Below are positions 26,471 to 35,698 of a stretch of DNA of 64,000 bases, piece by piece. The stretch spans positions 50,826-114,825 of the forward strand of contig NZ_FOEF01000026.1 in the NCBI RefSeq assembly GCF_900110575.1, given 5' to 3'. Origin of the DNA: Amycolatopsis saalfeldensis (GTDB lineage Bacteria; Actinomycetota; Actinomycetes; Mycobacteriales; Pseudonocardiaceae). The translations under genes and the position numbers were made by a program. Below the pieces are notes generated by a model. The model made no database searches. It was not told the origin of the DNA and saw only the letters and a list, made by a program, of their open reading frames with translations. How positions within the stretch are numbered: the stretch's first letter is position 1; every line of letters starts with the position of its first letter.

Positions 26471-27361
26471 GTGCCTGCGACCGAGCGCGAGAAGGACGAG
26501 ATCCGCATCTACGTGGAAACCCAGGCCCACAAGGACGTCATCCACCTGGAGAAAGTGGCGTCCGAGCTGGTCGGGCCGGTGCGCCACGACATCTGGGACG
26601 TGCATTGCGGGGAGAGCCGCTGGTGGGTGGTCACCAACCCGACCAACCTCTACGACCAGGCCGACTTCAAGAGTCGCGACGTGGTGCTGACCTTCCACGT
26701 CGGGCTCATGTTGCGCGTGCAGTACGCCCAGGAGCGCGACGTGCCGGTCGCCCCCGATGTGGCCGAACTGCTGCCGGGGGCCTGGCGGCGCTGGCAGCAG
26801 GCGTTCGACGCCTACGAGAGCGGCGACGAGGCCGAGGCATTTCAGTCGGTCGGCGTCCGGCTCCGTGAATGCCTCGTCTCGTTTGTCGGCGAGACCCGAC
26901 ACGATGACCTGGTGCCGGAGGGCCAGGTCCCGCCGAAGGCTTCCGATTTCAAGGGCTGGACAGACCTGCTGGCCAACAGGCTGGCGGGCGGCGAATCCGC
27001 GGCGCGGCTACGCTCATACCTGAAGAAGCTGGCAATCGAGACGTGGGAGTACGCCAACTGGCTCACTCACGCCAAGAACGCCATCCGCATGGACGCTGAA
27101 ATCGGCCTCAAGGCTGTCGAGCACCTGCTCGGCACCTTCACGGCCGCGCAACTCCGACTCGGACGTGCGCCGAAGCGTTGCGGAGCATGCGATTCCTACG
27201 ACGTCATGGCGGGCGTGTGCCGACATTGCGAGTGGGCTGATCCGTCGTATGCGCCACCCGAGGTGCACGAGTGGTCCGAGGAGGAACGCGGACGGCGACT
27301 GGAGCAGCCTTGCACTCCGAGCTCCGACATCTCGACGTTCATCAGCCCGAACGATCTTTAG
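26471..27361 (+). CDS. Unknown protein with C-terminal zinc ribbon
   Basis: A 296-residue protein of unknown function, divergent from the 25559-26371 gene. The start chosen is GTG at 26471, after ACGAAGGGA. Residues 1-240 are mainly helical (WRRWQQAFDAYESGDEAEAFQSV, RLRSYLKKLAIETWEYANWL), and the C-terminus has a zinc ribbon, CGACDSYDV...CRHCEWAD. The gene sits in the defence island and may be a sensor or accessory component. Confidence 0.55.
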   Translation: MPATEREKDEIRIYVETQAHKDVIHLEKVASELVGPVRHDIWDVHCGESRWWVVTNPTNLYDQADFKSRDVVLTFHVGLMLRVQYAQERDVPVAPDVAELLPGAWRRWQQAFDAYESGDEAEAFQSVGVRLRECLVSFVGETRHDDLVPEGQVPPKASDFKGWTDLLANRLAGGESAARLRSYLKKLAIETWEYANWLTHAKNAIRMDAEIGLKAVEHLLGTFTAAQLRLGRAPKRCGACDSYDVMAGVCRHCEWADPSYAPPEVHEWSEEERGRRLEQPCTPSSDISTFISPNDL

Positions 27362-27398
27362 GAACCGAATCTGGAGGAGCTCTACTCGGTCGAGAAGG

Positions 27399-28217
27399 TC
27401 AGGGCACGATGTGCAACAACGCCGCCGTCATGCCGATCAGGGTCTCGACCTCCGCCCGGCTGTAGGAGTAGTCCTTCGTGCCGGCATCACCGTGTAGCGC
27501 TCCGCTGGCCTGGTCCTCCAAGGCCGCGCGGATCCAGGCCCACCGCTCGTCCGCGGTTCTGTCGCGCTTGTCTTTCCGCTGCCCAGGCCAGTTCCAGCCG
27601 CTGAGTGGTGTGATCGCTTCGAGTGCCCTGCGAACCTGCAGCATCGCACCGTCGAGCTCGTTGCCACCCAGCAGACGTTGAGCTTCGCGCAAAAGGTCGG
27701 CCACTTCCCTGCGCGGCTCGTCATCCGCAGGGAAGGGGATCAGCATGTCGACGCCCAGGGTGCGGCCGAGGCCAGCGAGCTGCTGGCGCCACCTGCTTTC
27801 AGCGATGCCGATGTGCTCGGTCGCTTCGGGAGCGCCAGGGAAGCCGCTGGCCTGTGGCAGCACTCCGCGAACTTGCAGTTGCAGGCGCAAGTCGCCCGTC
27901 CTGGACTGTTCCAGCGCGAGGAGTTGCGCGTTCGAGAGGAGGTAGCGCAGGTCCTCCCGACGGATCTCGCCGACCGGTTTGAACGGCACAGTCGCGGTCG
28001 CTGAGCCGAGCGGCGCGCGAAGTCCGTTGGCCATCGCGGCGTACAGGGTCGTCTCCAGCATGAGCAGCCGACCCGCCTCTGGCCCGACTTCGGGCACGCC
28101 CACCACCATTTGAAGCTGGAGGTAGTGCGCGCCCAACCCCTTATGGATCCAGACGCTGTCGGGGGCGACGGTGACGTTGTAGGTCCCGAGGCCGGTTTCG
28201 AACTTGAGTTGATCCAC
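27399..28217 (-). CDS. Unknown two-domain protein
   Basis: A 272-residue protein. The first 130 residues look like alternating beta strands (FETGLGTYNVTVAPDSVWIHKGL); the last 120 are helical, with VADLLREAQRLLGGNELDGAMLQVRRALEAI and a HxxxxxxYSYSRAEVETLIGMTAALL segment reminiscent of HEPN/Abi helices. It is convergent with the zinc-ribbon protein. I do not recognise the family. Confidence 0.55.
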   Translation of the reverse strand: MDQLKFETGLGTYNVTVAPDSVWIHKGLGAHYLQLQMVVGVPEVGPEAGRLLMLETTLYAAMANGLRAPLGSATATVPFKPVGEIRREDLRYLLSNAQLLALEQSRTGDLRLQLQVRGVLPQASGFPGAPEATEHIGIAESRWRQQLAGLGRTLGVDMLIPFPADDEPRREVADLLREAQRLLGGNELDGAMLQVRRALEAITPLSGWNWPGQRKDKRDRTADERWAWIRAALEDQASGALHGDAGTKDYSYSRAEVETLIGMTAALLHIVP

Positions 28218-28451
28218 AGCGGCATGTCCTCATCTCGTGCAGGTTGCTGATTGTGCCGCGGACGCACCGCTGAGGTGACGGATTTTTGCAGTTCGCAGCT
28301 GAACCCCTATCGAAGCCGCTCGATCGGGGGATTGGGCGCTGTTGATCTAGCCCTTCGGCGGAGGTGCTTGCTGTCCGATCGTTGGTCCGTCGTTGTCGGT
28401 GTCGACCGCTACGGTCGAGCAGCTCGACGAACCCCTGAAAAGGACGGCCCG
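28218..28451. other. Divergent intergenic region
   Basis: A 234-nt gap between two divergent genes must hold promoters for both. I see no clear operator or repeat. Confidence 0.4.
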
Positions 28452-29662
28452 ATGTCCGCAAGCGCGCCCCAAGAACGTGCCGGGAAGAACCGTCGCTACT
28501 TGCCTCATGAGGACAGCTATGTCCCTCGCGAGGACTACTACCGGCAGTGGCAGGTCGATCCCGAGTGCGTCAAGGCGGACGGCCGTGAACTCGGCAGGAT
28601 AGAAAACCACATCGTCCGTACCGCCGTGTATCGCCTGATCGCACTGCGCGAGGCAACGGTTCTCGGAGCGCGCGACTGGCTGCCCGACCCAAGGCTGGTC
28701 AGCCCTGAGCTGCGTGCCAGGACCACCCGCAGGGCGATGGACCTCGTTGCCCGCCTTCTCATGAGGGTCGCCTGCGAAGCCCGGGGCGCGGGGTGGTCCT
28801 GGGGCGAGCTTGCCAGCTCGGTCATCGTCCGCGAAGAGTTCCCGAACTGGACGATCTCGGGAGCCAAAGCGTTCGAATCGGTGACAGGGCAGACCCCTGG
28901 ATTGGCCAAGATGCAGACGCTGACCTGGCGCTGTGGGAGTTGCAACCAGAAGATCACCGATCATGGTCCTTACGGCCACCCCAGCGACTGCGAGTCCGGA
29001 CATGCCGACGATTGCGCACGCCACGATCAAGAGGCCGCCGCGTATGAGTGCGGGGCACGCCCGGCGATCGACCCGACGCTCCTCCGCGCCGGTCCGCAAG
29101 GCGAAGAGGACAACAGCACCGAGAACCTCTGCCGCATCGTTCGATCCGTTCGTTGCAGTTGCGTGCGTTGCTTCTATTGCGAGCGAGTATTGGCGTCGCG
29201 TCGCGTCGACACGAGCACGACCACTTCCCAATTCCCCGATCAGCTGGCGGTGACCAAGTGGTGCCAGCCTGCCTGGACTGCCACGAACTGAAGGACCAAT
29301 ACAACCTCCGCAACTGGCCTCACGCCGATCTCGCCGCAGCCTGGTACAGCATCCTCACCTGTCTGGAGCACGAGGGTTTTCCGGACGGCGACGAACTCGC
29401 ACACCTACGGATGACTGATTGGTGGGAGGAACAGCCGGACAGCAGTGACGAGGCCGTCCTTGCCCGGTGGTCCGAGCTCCAACCTCTCAGCCGCGTGCTG
29501 TACGCGAAAGCACGCGCCGAGAAGGAACGCCACAAGCGCGCCCTCTCCGAGGACGCCATCCTCATTGGCATCGGCCCACAGATTGAGCTCGAAGCCGAGG
29601 CCATCGCTCCAGCAGCTGCCCTTAACGGAAAACCGCAGGTCAAGGCGACTTCGGAGGGGTAG
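28452..29662 (+). pseudogene. HNH endonuclease gene interrupted by a 5-bp repeat frameshift
   Basis: Frame 1 runs from ATG 28452 to 29291: helical domain, a zinc-binding region (WRCGSCNQ, DCESGHADDC), then RCFYCERVLASRR. At 29193-29207 GCGTC is repeated three times. Dropping one copy restores a continuous frame to 29662 that reads ERVLASRRHEHDHFPIP, then VPACLDCHELKDQYNL, a textbook HNH nuclease domain with CxxC zinc pairs. As written, the HNH core is split and the ORF ends early. It could be phase variation, decay or a sequencing error. Repaired length is 401 residues. Confidence 0.75.
29193..29207. repeat. Tandem GCGTC x3 at the frameshift
   Basis: Three exact 5-bp units lie inside the HNH gene. 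A change of one unit alters the reading frame, so this is a natural slippage site. Confidence 0.9.
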
Positions 29663-29721
29663 GATAGTACCGATCCGGGCCTTCGCGCCGCCCGGCTCTG
29701 GTGTGGGCACGAAGGGACGCG

Positions 29722-30957
29722 ATGGCCGGGGAACACGACGATGCCGACAGCGCGATCGATCACACGGCACCTGCGACCGTCCATGTCGAGCCTGGTCCGT
29801 ACCTGTGGCGCACGCTGCGCGCACAGGCGTCCGGGGCGAAGGCGACGTCCGGCAAGGAAGCCTTGCTCTACACCGACAGTCGGCTCGCGTCCGCGCAAGA
29901 CAGGCTCGACCTCGGGGCGGCGACCGTTCAGGTAGCGGTCGGTTCGCTTGCCGACCCAGCGGTTCCGGCGGCGCGGGTCGTGCTGCGCTGGTGGGAGTAC
30001 GACGAGTCCGACGCGCCGCTGCGGCCAGACCACGCGGTGCTAGTCGACAACGCCCAAGATTACTGGCTCGGGATGCACGTCGACCAGGAGTTCGCTGCGG
30101 TACTCAGCCTGCTCCTCGGAGTGCGGATGCGCTCGGGCGGCACGATCCGCCGCTACAGACCTGACGACCTTGCGGGCCGCACCGACCTCGTCGAGCATGT
30201 TGTCCCTACGCTGCCGCCGCGAGCCTGGAGCGGGCGGCCGATCGTTCGCCTTCCCGTGGGCGGGCAGGAGCTGGTCTCGCTCGACGACGTCGCGCCACGC
30301 GTGGCCGACCTGCGCCAGGTGAGCGCGCAGCACGCCGTCACGATGGTCCGGGCGGCTTCGGTATTCTCCGACGCGCTCTGGGTCTGCGATCACGACCCAG
30401 AGCTGGCATGGCTCCACTGCGTGACCGCCCTGGAGTTGGCCGCCGACCGGCACGACCGGGACCACGTTAACGCCGTCGAGTTGCTGCGAAAGGACAAAGG
30501 TAAGAAGAACTTCGAGGAAGCCTCCGCGAAAGGCACGGAGGCGTTGGAGCATGCCGCCGAGCTGCACCGTCGCCGGACCAGGGCGGAGAAGAAGCTTCAC
30601 ACCTTGCTCGTTGACTTCCCGCCGGTCGCTCCAGCCGTTCGGCCGGCCGGTCCAGCCTGGATCCGAGTGGACTGGGTCGATCAGGCCGACCTGTGGCGTC
30701 GGGTCGAAATGATCTACGCACACCGCAGCGCGCGGCCGCATGGCGGGGTCCAATTCCCCGCCCCGCTGCTGATGCCACCCCTCGTAGCCGGTGCCGAGCA
30801 CTCGGGTGGCGCCGACGACAGCGAACCGGTCTGGCACGCTGGAGGACTCGGCTGGCGCAACGCCGACCTTCCGCTGACCTTGGATGCCTTCGTTCATCTG
30901 ACCCGCAGCTGCCTCCTCTCCTGGTGGGCGTCGCTGCCCACCGCGGGCATAGGGTAA
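29722..30957 (+). CDS. HEPN-like (Apea-type) protein
   Basis: A 411-residue protein. ATG at 29722 is chosen; ATG at 29701 is possible. The C-terminal third has the layout of a HEPN domain: ELAWLHCVTALELAADRH, FEEASAKGTEALEHAAEL, and IYAHRSARPHGGVQFP with an R-x4-H motif (RSARPH) seen in HEPN RNases. The N-terminal part is beta-rich and unrecognised. It follows the broken HNH gene by 59 nt. An RNase-type defence effector is possible; evidence is moderate. Confidence 0.5.
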   Translation: MAGEHDDADSAIDHTAPATVHVEPGPYLWRTLRAQASGAKATSGKEALLYTDSRLASAQDRLDLGAATVQVAVGSLADPAVPAARVVLRWWEYDESDAPLRPDHAVLVDNAQDYWLGMHVDQEFAAVLSLLLGVRMRSGGTIRRYRPDDLAGRTDLVEHVVPTLPPRAWSGRPIVRLPVGGQELVSLDDVAPRVADLRQVSAQHAVTMVRAASVFSDALWVCDHDPELAWLHCVTALELAADRHDRDHVNAVELLRKDKGKKNFEEASAKGTEALEHAAELHRRRTRAEKKLHTLLVDFPPVAPAVRPAGPAWIRVDWVDQADLWRRVEMIYAHRSARPHGGVQFPAPLLMPPLVAGAEHSGGADDSEPVWHAGGLGWRNADLPLTLDAFVHLTRSCLLSWWASLPTAGIG

Positions 30958-30974
30958 GCCAGGTGATTGACAAG

Positions 30975-31478
30975 ATGACCGTGCAAGCTGCGGTCGCCGA
31001 TGCTCGTCTCGCTGCGATGGAGTTCGATGACGCTCAGGCGTGGCTGCGAGCCCATCCGACGCTGACAGCTCCGCTCGCGGCGGAGGTCTGGGTCACCGAC
31101 CTGACCTATAGCCACGTCCTGCTCGTGCAGCATCGCGTGCGGGGATGGGTACCGCCCGGCGGCACGGTCGAACCCGGTGAGATGCCACGCGCCGCCGCGG
31201 CCCGTGAGCTCGTCGAGGAGACCGGGGTATCGGCGGATCTGCTGCCCCTCCCGGCCGCCGTTGCCGTCCGCTCGTATCGCGCGGACTGGGAGCCGACGCT
31301 AGGGCTGTCCTACGGCGCGGTTATCGACCTCGACGTGCCGCTCGGCGGGGAGAGCGGCCAGCCGCCGAAGTGGGTCAACCTCGATGAGGAGTGGAACAGC
31401 GCCTTCCCAGAGGACCGCGGCCGCATCCGTACGTACGTGCGTCGACTGGCGGCAGAGCACTCGGTCGGAACGCGCTAA
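30975..31478 (+). CDS. Nudix hydrolase
   Basis: A 167-residue protein with a Nudix box at about residues 65-87: GGTVEPGEMPRAAAARELVEETGV, matching Gx5Ex7REUxEExGU. ATG at 30975 follows AGGTGA; GTG at 30963 is also in frame. It hydrolyses a nucleoside diphosphate derivative; the substrate is not predictable. The gene lies 17 nt after the HEPN-like gene and converges on a second Nudix gene. Confidence 0.85.
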   Translation: MTVQAAVADARLAAMEFDDAQAWLRAHPTLTAPLAAEVWVTDLTYSHVLLVQHRVRGWVPPGGTVEPGEMPRAAAARELVEETGVSADLLPLPAAVAVRSYRADWEPTLGLSYGAVIDLDVPLGGESGQPPKWVNLDEEWNSAFPEDRGRIRTYVRRLAAEHSVGTR

Positions 31479-31499
31479 GACCTGCCCGTCGAAGCACGA

Positions 31500-32051
31500 T
31501 CAGAGAACCTTTTCGATCAGATTCAGGGTGTCGTCGGGCAGCGTCACCAGTTGAAGTTCGTGAAGGAATCGGACCCACACTGGCTCCAAGCCGGGCTCTG
31601 CTATGAACTGCTCCTCGCTCAGCCGTCCCGCGGCGTAGGCCGCGGTGCGGTGCGCGTGCTGCTGGAGCGGTTCCGGGGACAGCCATCGGGGAGCGCGCAC
31701 CTCTTTGGTGGAAGGCCGGATCTGTCCGGATACCTCGGCTCGATAGATCGACCAGTGATGACCGGCGCGGTCGCTGGTGGGTCGACGACACCGGTTGGGC
31801 CGCCACGCGGTCGTCAGCAGGTGAAGAGAGGTTACGGTCAAGCCGACTTCCTCGGCGACCTCCGCGCGGGCGGCTTGTTCGGGTCCTCCGTGCTGGTCGA
31901 CGTGGCCGGCGACCGGGGCGATCCCGACAGGGAATCTCACCCGTTCGAAGACGAGCAGCCCAGCCGGTGAGGAGATGAGCACTCCGACCGCGGCGTGGTC
32001 GCAGCGCTTCGTCTTGCTGTGGCAACTGCCAGTCGGCGGCGCGGCGGTCAA
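31500..32051 (-). CDS. Nudix hydrolase at the end of the deazaguanine cluster
   Basis: A 183-residue protein with an imperfect Nudix box (GHVDQHGGPEQAARAEVAEEVGL), where the AEVAEE segment stands for REUxEE. It starts at TTG 32051, overlapping the methyltransferase stop by 4 nt (TTGA) after GGAG; the longer frame is antisense shadow. The altered Nudix box may change activity. It is the last gene of the leftward run. Confidence 0.7.
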   Translation of the reverse strand: MTAAPPTGSCHSKTKRCDHAAVGVLISSPAGLLVFERVRFPVGIAPVAGHVDQHGGPEQAARAEVAEEVGLTVTSLHLLTTAWRPNRCRRPTSDRAGHHWSIYRAEVSGQIRPSTKEVRAPRWLSPEPLQQHAHRTAAYAAGRLSEEQFIAEPGLEPVWVRFLHELQLVTLPDDTLNLIEKVL

Positions 32052-32887
32052 CGCTTCTCCGTCGGGCGCTGCGCGACCACCACGAGCCAGCTTGTCACGG
32101 TCGGCACGTCGGGCGAGGTCAGCGAGTACGCCTTGTCCAGGATGTCCATCCGCTGGGCGTGGGTGAACTCCCCGTCGGGGCGGGCGAAGATCGGAATTGA
32201 CAGCCACGCCTTCTTCTCGGCCATCGTGCTGTACTGGGCAACGGTCTCGCTGTCGAGCAGGGACATTCCGGCTGCGGACAGATACTCGACAACCGCCTCC
32301 AGCGGGAGCTTCGGGCGCTCTTCGGCAGCCTGCGGCGGGGTGTAGCCGTAGTCGCGGGCCGCGACTTGATGGATCAGGGAGTTCAGCGATTGCCCGGTGC
32401 GCTGGGTGGACTCGTCGGGGTGTCGAACTCCGGCGAAGCCTCCGCCGATGTTGAACACGAACCGACCACCTGGTCGAAGAACCCTCCGGACCGCGGCGAA
32501 CACCGCGCGCACGTCAGTCTTCCAGATCGCGCTGTTGCAGACGACGGCGTCGGCGGCATCGGGCACGTGGTCGGCCAGGTCTTCGGCCGGCGCGGTGACC
32601 CAGGTCAGGCGCGGGTCGGTCAGGGTGCGGCGGCCGACGCGTTGCATGGCGGCGGCGCTGTCGAGTGAGATGACGTGGGCGTGCACGGGGACGAGATCGA
32701 GGATCGCCTCCGCGGTGGCGCCGGCTCCGCCGCACAGATCGACCACCAGGCGAGTGCCGGCAAGACCGGCGCGGTATGCAAGATCTCGGCTGGTGGCTCC
32801 GTACATGGGGAAGTCGCGGGTGAAAGCGGCGTACGCCTCGGCAGTGGTGTCCTCGTCCCAGCCGACAACGGCATCCAGGGGCGCCAT
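32048..32887 (-). CDS. SAM-dependent methyltransferase
   Basis: A 279-residue class I methyltransferase. Motif I is LVVDLCGGAGATAEAIL, an acidic residue follows in HVISLDSAAAM, and motif IV/post is VVCNSAIWK, with LRPGGRFVFNIGG downstream. The substrate may be a small molecule or a modified base. Its placement in the leftward run with the dNMP kinase, phosphorylase and TGT-like genes makes a nucleobase substrate attractive, by inference. Confidence 0.85.
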   Translation of the reverse strand: MAPLDAVVGWDEDTTAEAYAAFTRDFPMYGATSRDLAYRAGLAGTRLVVDLCGGAGATAEAILDLVPVHAHVISLDSAAAMQRVGRRTLTDPRLTWVTAPAEDLADHVPDAADAVVCNSAIWKTDVRAVFAAVRRVLRPGGRFVFNIGGGFAGVRHPDESTQRTGQSLNSLIHQVAARDYGYTPPQAAEERPKLPLEAVVEYLSAAGMSLLDSETVAQYSTMAEKKAWLSIPIFARPDGEFTHAQRMDILDKAYSLTSPDVPTVTSWLVVVAQRPTEKR

Positions 32888-32959
32888 CGTTGATACCTCG
32901 CTTCATGGTGCAGGGCCGGGCTCAGGGCGGACGAAACGCTGATGAGCCAGGCGGGGTGA

Positions 32960-33880
32960 TCAGAAGAGTGAGCTCTGGACTGCGGTGGTGGGCGACGAGA
33001 AGGGGCCGAGAGTGATGCGGCGGCCCTTGAGGGTGCCGAGGTCGAGGACGTAGTCCAGGTCGTCGTCGCCGTCCAGTGCGGCCAGCACTTGGGTGCCAAC
33101 GCACGAGACGACGGTGAAGCCGTGCTCGTCCTCACGCAGATCGTGCGGATACAGCATCCGTATACCCTTTGCGACGCGCATGCGGCCGCCTTCGGCGGGA
33201 GGGTTCCACTTTTCCAGCATCACCGAGATGTCCATGGCGGTGAGTGCGCCCGCGGCGCGCGCGACGTGGTGGTCGTGGGTCATGGTCGCGGCGGTCAGGT
33301 CGGTCAGGGTAGCCAGTGCCTTGAGCTTGGTCGCGGCTCGGACGGTCTGCGGCATCTGCAGGCCGCGGGTGATGGCGTCTTCCAGGTGGCGCACCGCGCG
33401 GCCGTCGGAACTTTTCGTCATGTAGGTGGCGATCAGGGCGCCTTGTTCGTCGAGGCGCGATTGCTTGCGTGGTTCGGCTGCGGTGCCGACCTTGGAGGCG
33501 CCGTCGGCGAAGGTGGCCAGGTAGAGCCAGTGCGGTTGGTCCATGTACTGGCGCAGGGCCTTGGGGACGTTGCCGTCCTGGTGGAACTGGTGGGCGAAGC
33601 GGAACTCGTCCTGACGGAAGCAACGGGCGCACTGGTCTCCCTGCCCGGCCGGGGCTCGGTCCGGGCAGGCGAGAGCTTCGACGCGCACGGTGTCGGCGAA
33701 TCGGTACCGGCCCGTGCACCAGCGGTCGGCGCCGACCGAGAAGCCGAGCCGCTGGTTCATGATCTCCGCGTAGACCAGTGGCCCGTCGGGTAGCGGGGCG
33801 AGCAGGAGCCGGGGGTCTCCGGTTGCCCAGGTGACGCCGTGGCACACGTACTCACCGTCGGTCGGTCGGGTCACTGACAT
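32960..33880 (-). CDS. DUF2797 protein
   Basis: A 306-residue protein with the DUF2797 pattern: a Cys pair in QCARCFRQDEFRFAHQ and a second segment PHWLYLATFADGASKVGTAAEPRK resembling a GIY-YIG-type fold. A nuclease or nucleotide-binding function has been suggested for such folds, but none is proven. It sits between the methyltransferase and dNMP kinase. The start is ATG 33880. Confidence 0.7.
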   Translation of the reverse strand: MSVTRPTDGEYVCHGVTWATGDPRLLLAPLPDGPLVYAEIMNQRLGFSVGADRWCTGRYRFADTVRVEALACPDRAPAGQGDQCARCFRQDEFRFAHQFHQDGNVPKALRQYMDQPHWLYLATFADGASKVGTAAEPRKQSRLDEQGALIATYMTKSSDGRAVRHLEDAITRGLQMPQTVRAATKLKALATLTDLTAATMTHDHHVARAAGALTAMDISVMLEKWNPPAEGGRMRVAKGIRMLYPHDLREDEHGFTVVSCVGTQVLAALDGDDDLDYVLDLGTLKGRRITLGPFSSPTTAVQSSLF

Positions 33881-33913
33881 GGGAGCGGTCCTCGTGGAGT
33901 TGTTTCGGGGTGG

Positions 33914-34609
33914 TCAGAGGGTGAGCTGAAGGCGGTCAGCCAGCACGTCGGCGGCGTTCTTGAAGACCGTGTCGCGGTCCATGTCGGTCACGTCCATGGA
34001 CAACCATCCGCCGCGCTGCTCGTGCTCGCGCAGCTTCGCGAGAACAACATCCTGGTAGCGGATGAAGTCCTCATCGGCGCCGCCGGAGTGGCCGGTTTCC
34101 AGGGAACTGAACTCGCCCTTTCGGGTAAGAGCGTCGCGAGCACTGATCCGGAGGAAGAACACCAGGTCGGGTTCGGTGAGATGCGCGAAGACTTGCTCGG
34201 CCAGGCTGGTGGAGATGTCGGGGTTGACGGCGTAGCGGGCGAGGATCTTGTGGTGGGCGTTGTCCAGGATCACGTTGGTTCCGGCGGCGAGTGCGGGCTG
34301 GACGACGAGTTTGTCCTGGAGGGTGTACCAGGCCGCCAATGCCAGCAGCCAGTAGTGGTCGCCGCACGCCTGGGCGACGCGGGCGTCGCGGCGGTAGACC
34401 AGCTCGTTGAGCCGGTCGACGTAGGCGGAAAGCTCCTCGTCCATGGGAACGTCGGTGCTCTGCTTGCCGATCAGGACCGTTTCGTGGCCGGCGTCGTTGA
34501 GGGCCTGGTGCAGACGAGCGGCCAAAGTGGACTTACCGGCGCCATCGATGCCGACGACTGTGATCTCCCGCCCGCGCAAGGGATTAAAGAATGGTGCTGC
34601 GTTCGTCAT
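33914..34609 (-). CDS. Deoxynucleoside-monophosphate kinase-like (thymidylate-kinase fold)
   Basis: A 231-residue P-loop kinase with Walker A VVGIDGAGKST (residues 18-28), a DxxR-like TEPDLVFFLRISARDALTRKGE lid segment and helices typical of dTMP kinase. ATG at 34609 has GGAGG at 8 nt. It could phosphorylate a nucleotide or modified nucleotide of the pathway. An ordinary thymidylate kinase role is not excluded. Confidence 0.7.
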   Translation of the reverse strand: MTNAAPFFNPLRGREITVVGIDGAGKSTLAARLHQALNDAGHETVLIGKQSTDVPMDEELSAYVDRLNELVYRRDARVAQACGDHYWLLALAAWYTLQDKLVVQPALAAGTNVILDNAHHKILARYAVNPDISTSLAEQVFAHLTEPDLVFFLRISARDALTRKGEFSSLETGHSGGADEDFIRYQDVVLAKLREHEQRGGWLSMDVTDMDRDTVFKNAADVLADRLQLTL

Positions 34610-34630
34610 GTACTGTTCCTCCAAGGGGAT

Positions 34631-35698
34631 TCAGGTCGGTCGGACAGCCAGACGTCTGGCGATAACTGCTTGAATTCGTCTGATTAGGACAGTGCGTCGC
34701 TGGATCACGTCGTTGTGGCGTTCGTTCGACAAGTCCGCGGGGTAATGGCGGGCGAGGTTGTTGGAAATGACATGCAGGTAGCCAAAGTCGATCCCCGTGC
34801 GGTGCGCTGCGGCTCCCATGGGGCCGATCTCCGGATCGACGAAGGCGTGCTCAGCGTGCTCGGTCAGCCAGTCCCGATTCTCCAGCAGGATCGAGGGCGA
34901 CGTGACGTGGACGCCAGTGTGCACGCCCGGTTGAGCACTGGCGAAGTCACCGAAGAAATCGGTCCACGTGACGACGTCGCCGTCGACAAGGCTCGTATTT
35001 CCCGTGGCGAGTCGAGTGTTGGGCTCAATGTCGGGGTTCAGCGCGCCGACTTTGCCGACGTAGACGACATCGCGGGCGCCGAGCTTCGCCAGCCTCGTGA
35101 CCACGCGGCCGGCGACGTCGCCCCAGATACTGTGGAGGAAGCCGAGGTAAACCACCCAACGGCCGTGGATTTTGGCGCGTTGCCAGGCGTAGCCGTGTCC
35201 GTAGGTCCACACGCCGTCGGGCGGGGCCAGGTGCGCCAGACCCCAGCCGACGATCACGAGGTCGCCGTCGAGATCAAGGTCAAGCTTTCCCGCCGCCTCA
35301 AGAGAAACCGCCGGGTCGGGCACCTCGTAGGTGACGGCATCGACCGGTTTTTCGGTCATGAAAAGGTACGTCGCGATGATCAGCGCGTAGTGGTGGACGT
35401 AATCCGCGCCGGGGAACGCCTTCACGACAAGCCTGCGGCCGTGAACCTCGGCAGTGGGGCGCTCGAAGTTGAACAGCTTTCCGGTCTTCTCATGCGTGGA
35501 GATCACGGCTTCGCGGTCATAACCGCCGACAATGTGGACGCTGTCCCAGTCGTGGTCCTGAATCAGGTGGTGCACCTTGATCTGCAGGTAGCGCAGTAGC
35601 CGGTCCGGGGCCATCGTGTGCCCGTCCACCACGATGGGGGACGCATGCAACACCGAACTGGGAGGCGCGGTCGGGGCAACATTAGAGAGAAGGCTCAT
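34631..35698 (-). CDS. Nucleoside-phosphorylase-like protein
   Basis: A 355-residue protein. The C-terminal two-thirds resemble the PNP/MTAN fold: RDVVYVGKVGALNPDI for the phosphate/ligand loop, and FVDPEIGPMGAAAHRTGIDFGYLHVISNNLA for the acidic ribose-binding and final strand. The N-terminal part (LRYLQIKVHHLIQDHDW) is extra. The start overlaps the TGT-like stop by one base. It may cleave or form a glycosidic bond of a 7-deazaguanine nucleoside, by inference. Confidence 0.55.
   Translation of the reverse strand: MSLLSNVAPTAPPSSVLHASPIVVDGHTMAPDRLLRYLQIKVHHLIQDHDWDSVHIVGGYDREAVISTHEKTGKLFNFERPTAEVHGRRLVVKAFPGADYVHHYALIIATYLFMTEKPVDAVTYEVPDPAVSLEAAGKLDLDLDGDLVIVGWGLAHLAPPDGVWTYGHGYAWQRAKIHGRWVVYLGFLHSIWGDVAGRVVTRLAKLGARDVVYVGKVGALNPDIEPNTRLATGNTSLVDGDVVTWTDFFGDFASAQPGVHTGVHVTSPSILLENRDWLTEHAEHAFVDPEIGPMGAAAHRTGIDFGYLHVISNNLARHYPADLSNERHNDVIQRRTVLIRRIQAVIARRLAVRPT

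Noticed and set aside
32052..32207. Longer N-terminus for the Nudix gene at 31500
   Set aside because: It overlaps the methyltransferase gene in another frame. TTG 32051 has GGAG and a TTGA overlap.
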